DNA from: Nitrospinaceae bacterium
Lineage (GTDB): Bacteria; Nitrospinota; Nitrospinia; Nitrospinales; VA-1
NCBI GenBank assembly: GCA_029261675.1
Contig: JAJDBA010000016.1
Coordinates: 1-7,277, forward strand
Reading direction: 5' to 3'
DNA: 7,277 nt
Within the stretch, counting starts at the first letter, position 1. Each line of letters opens with the position of its first letter. The position numbers were made by a program, and so were the translations under genes. The notes below the pieces were generated by a model, which saw nothing but the letters and a program-made list of their open reading frames with translations, was not told the DNA's origin and did no database searches. Shown here one piece after another: positions 5,921-7,277 of this stretch.

Positions 5921-7120
5921 ATGTTTAATTTTAAAGATATGATGATAGGGAAAAAAATTGGCCTGGGTTACGGGATCATTACCTTTATTTTAATGGGGGT
6001 GGTGCTGACTACTATTCAGCAAGTAAAAACCATGGAAACCATCACTAAAAGGGTTGTTGAATTGCGGACTCCAACAGCTCATGCCAGTCTCATGATGTTG
6101 AACGGTATCAACCATTCGCTGGCTTCCCTACGAGGTTGGATTATTCTAGGAGACCCAAAATTTCAGACAGAACGAGCCCTTGCCTGGACAGAGCAAATCA
6201 ATCCATCTCTCAAACAGATGCATGAGCTTGCCACCGACTGGACAGATCAGGAAAATAAAACTCGATTGAAAGCTATCGAAAAGGAAATTGATGTTTTTAA
6301 GATCTCTCAGCAGAAGATTGAAGATATAGCGCGAACCCCGGAAAATTCTCCAGCTCAGAAAATTCTATTTGATCAAGCAGAGCCCTTGGAAAAAAAAATC
6401 GTGGCTATCGTTTCTAAAATGATCAAGCTGCAAATGAAAAATAAAATGACGACCCAAAATAAACGACTGATAGGAGTTTTAGCCAATATAGAAACTACAA
6501 CCAGTTTGTCTTTGGAAAGAGCCGATGAGTTCTTATTGTCTGGTAAGCAAGAATTCAAAAAGGAGTCTCAGGAAAACTGGAAAAAAAATGTCGAGTATAT
6601 GAAGACATTACAGGAAAATAAAAAAAGATTGAGTGGAGAACAGGCGAAGAATTTTGAAAAACTGCAAAGTGGCCTCAATCAGTTAGGCCCTTTAATGGAA
6701 GATATTATTCGTATCCGATCAGGAGAAGAGTGGAATCTGGCGAATCATTGGGTGCAAACTCAGGCCGCCCCTATAGGATTTCGAATTAAAGAGCTATTGA
6801 ATGATATGGCCACAATTCAAGAACAATTATTAGAAAATGATGTTGATGAAATTTCCAGCAGAAGTCATTTTTTGATCGTTCTTTTGGTGGCATTATTTGT
6901 TGCAGCGGCTCTGATCAGCGGGGTCTTGGGGACAAGTATCACTCGCTCAATCAGTGAACCGATTTTGAGAGTCAGTAAATTGGCCGATGAATTGGTACGT
7001 GGGAATTCTAGAAAAAAAAGATTGCCGATTCAGTCAAGAAACGAGTTGGGAACTTTGAGCCACAGTTTCAACGAACTTTTAGATAGGTTGCAGGAAGAGA
7101 AGCCAACTAAAAAAGACTGA
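5921..7120 (+). CDS. Membrane receptor with helical-bundle periplasmic domain and HAMP domain, no signalling domain
   Basis: This 399-residue protein begins like a chemoreceptor (IGKKIGLGYG) with transmembrane helix 1 at about 15-34. A long helical periplasmic region (35-315) is followed by transmembrane helix 2 at about 317-339 and a HAMP domain at about 338-391, with Pro347 in ISEPI and Glu375 in NELGTLSHSFN as the usual HAMP landmarks. The periplasmic region holds two related segments: SLASLRGWIILGDPKFQTE-AW (about 66-89) and SLSLERADEFLLSGKQEF-NW (about 195-220). This resembles the helical bimodular (HBM) type of chemoreceptor sensor, which is a family inference. The protein stops about eight residues after HAMP (EEKPTKKD), so the methyl-accepting hairpin that would contact CheA/CheW is absent, and so is any kinase, GGDEF or phosphatase domain. 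No open continuation follows in any forward frame. AGGAG five bases before the ATG fixes the start. It may be a truncated receptor or a stand-alone partner for another membrane protein. Confidence 0.85.
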   Translation: MFNFKDMMIGKKIGLGYGIITFILMGVVLTTIQQVKTMETITKRVVELRTPTAHASLMMLNGINHSLASLRGWIILGDPKFQTERALAWTEQINPSLKQMHELATDWTDQENKTRLKAIEKEIDVFKISQQKIEDIARTPENSPAQKILFDQAEPLEKKIVAIVSKMIKLQMKNKMTTQNKRLIGVLANIETTTSLSLERADEFLLSGKQEFKKESQENWKKNVEYMKTLQENKKRLSGEQAKNFEKLQSGLNQLGPLMEDIIRIRSGEEWNLANHWVQTQAAPIGFRIKELLNDMATIQEQLLENDVDEISSRSHFLIVLLVALFVAAALISGVLGTSITRSISEPILRVSKLADELVRGNSRKKRLPIQSRNELGTLSHSFNELLDRLQEEKPTKKD

Positions 7121-7277
7121 CTTGTTTAAAAAATTAAGAAGGGAGCTGTTGAGGTTTTCGGCGTGGGATGTTGGAAGCTAAAATAAGGTTATTTGAAATA
7201 TACTAACAACCCACTCGTCCTATGAAAAAAGGATTGTGTTCTTTCTCTTGCTTCACTGTAGTTGCGGGTCCGTGACC

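Noticed and set aside
7222..7275. 17-codon frame starting MKKGL at the right edge, possible start of a lipoprotein or exported protein
   Set aside because: It reaches a TGA stop at 7273-7275 inside the window and has no ribosome site; too short to support.

Overview
The window comes from a Gram-negative-type bacterium with moderately AT-rich DNA. Five genes read rightward and one reads leftward. Nothing in it fixes the lineage. A soluble FixL-like kinase with Rcp1-type receivers, a BicA-like SulP carrier and a pentapeptide-repeat protein would fit an aquatic or marine, possibly autotrophic, bacterium (Nitrospinota-like groups or cyanobacteria-influenced lineages), but that is a guess. No phage, insertion sequence, CRISPR, tRNA or rRNA signal was seen, and base composition looks even across the genes.

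Positions 74-2838 hold a compact three-gene signalling operon. It encodes a cytosolic histidine kinase with two nearly identical PAS domains, an Rcp1/CheY-like single-domain receiver, and a receiver-PAS protein that overlaps or nearly abuts it. Both PAS domains of the kinase keep, with unchanged spacing, the residues that in Bradyrhizobium FixL bind haem (His200), hold the O2-responsive arginine (Arg220) and line the distal pocket (Ile215, Leu236, Ile238). The kinase is therefore a good candidate for a double-haem gas or redox sensor. None of the three proteins has a DNA-binding or enzymatic output domain, so the signal must leave by protein-protein contact or through a regulator encoded elsewhere.

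Positions 2913-3587 (minus strand, convergent with the operon) encode a pentapeptide-repeat protein of 30 unbroken repeats. A spacer of about 480 bp separates it from a divergent gene at 4071-5768 for a BicA-like SulP carrier with a C-terminal STAS domain; this carrier keeps the residues that bind Na+ in cyanobacterial BicA.

Positions 5921-7120 encode a two-transmembrane receptor with a helical, apparently bimodular periplasmic domain and a HAMP domain, after which the protein stops with no methyl-accepting or kinase domain. A plausible sigma70-type promoter and a 9-bp hairpin precede its strong Shine-Dalgarno site. The final 157 bp contain no gene I can support.

The most notable points are the duplicated FixL-type sensor paired with non-FixJ receivers, and the HAMP receptor lacking an output. 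Joint action of the left operon with the transporter or receptor is possible but is not shown by the sequence.
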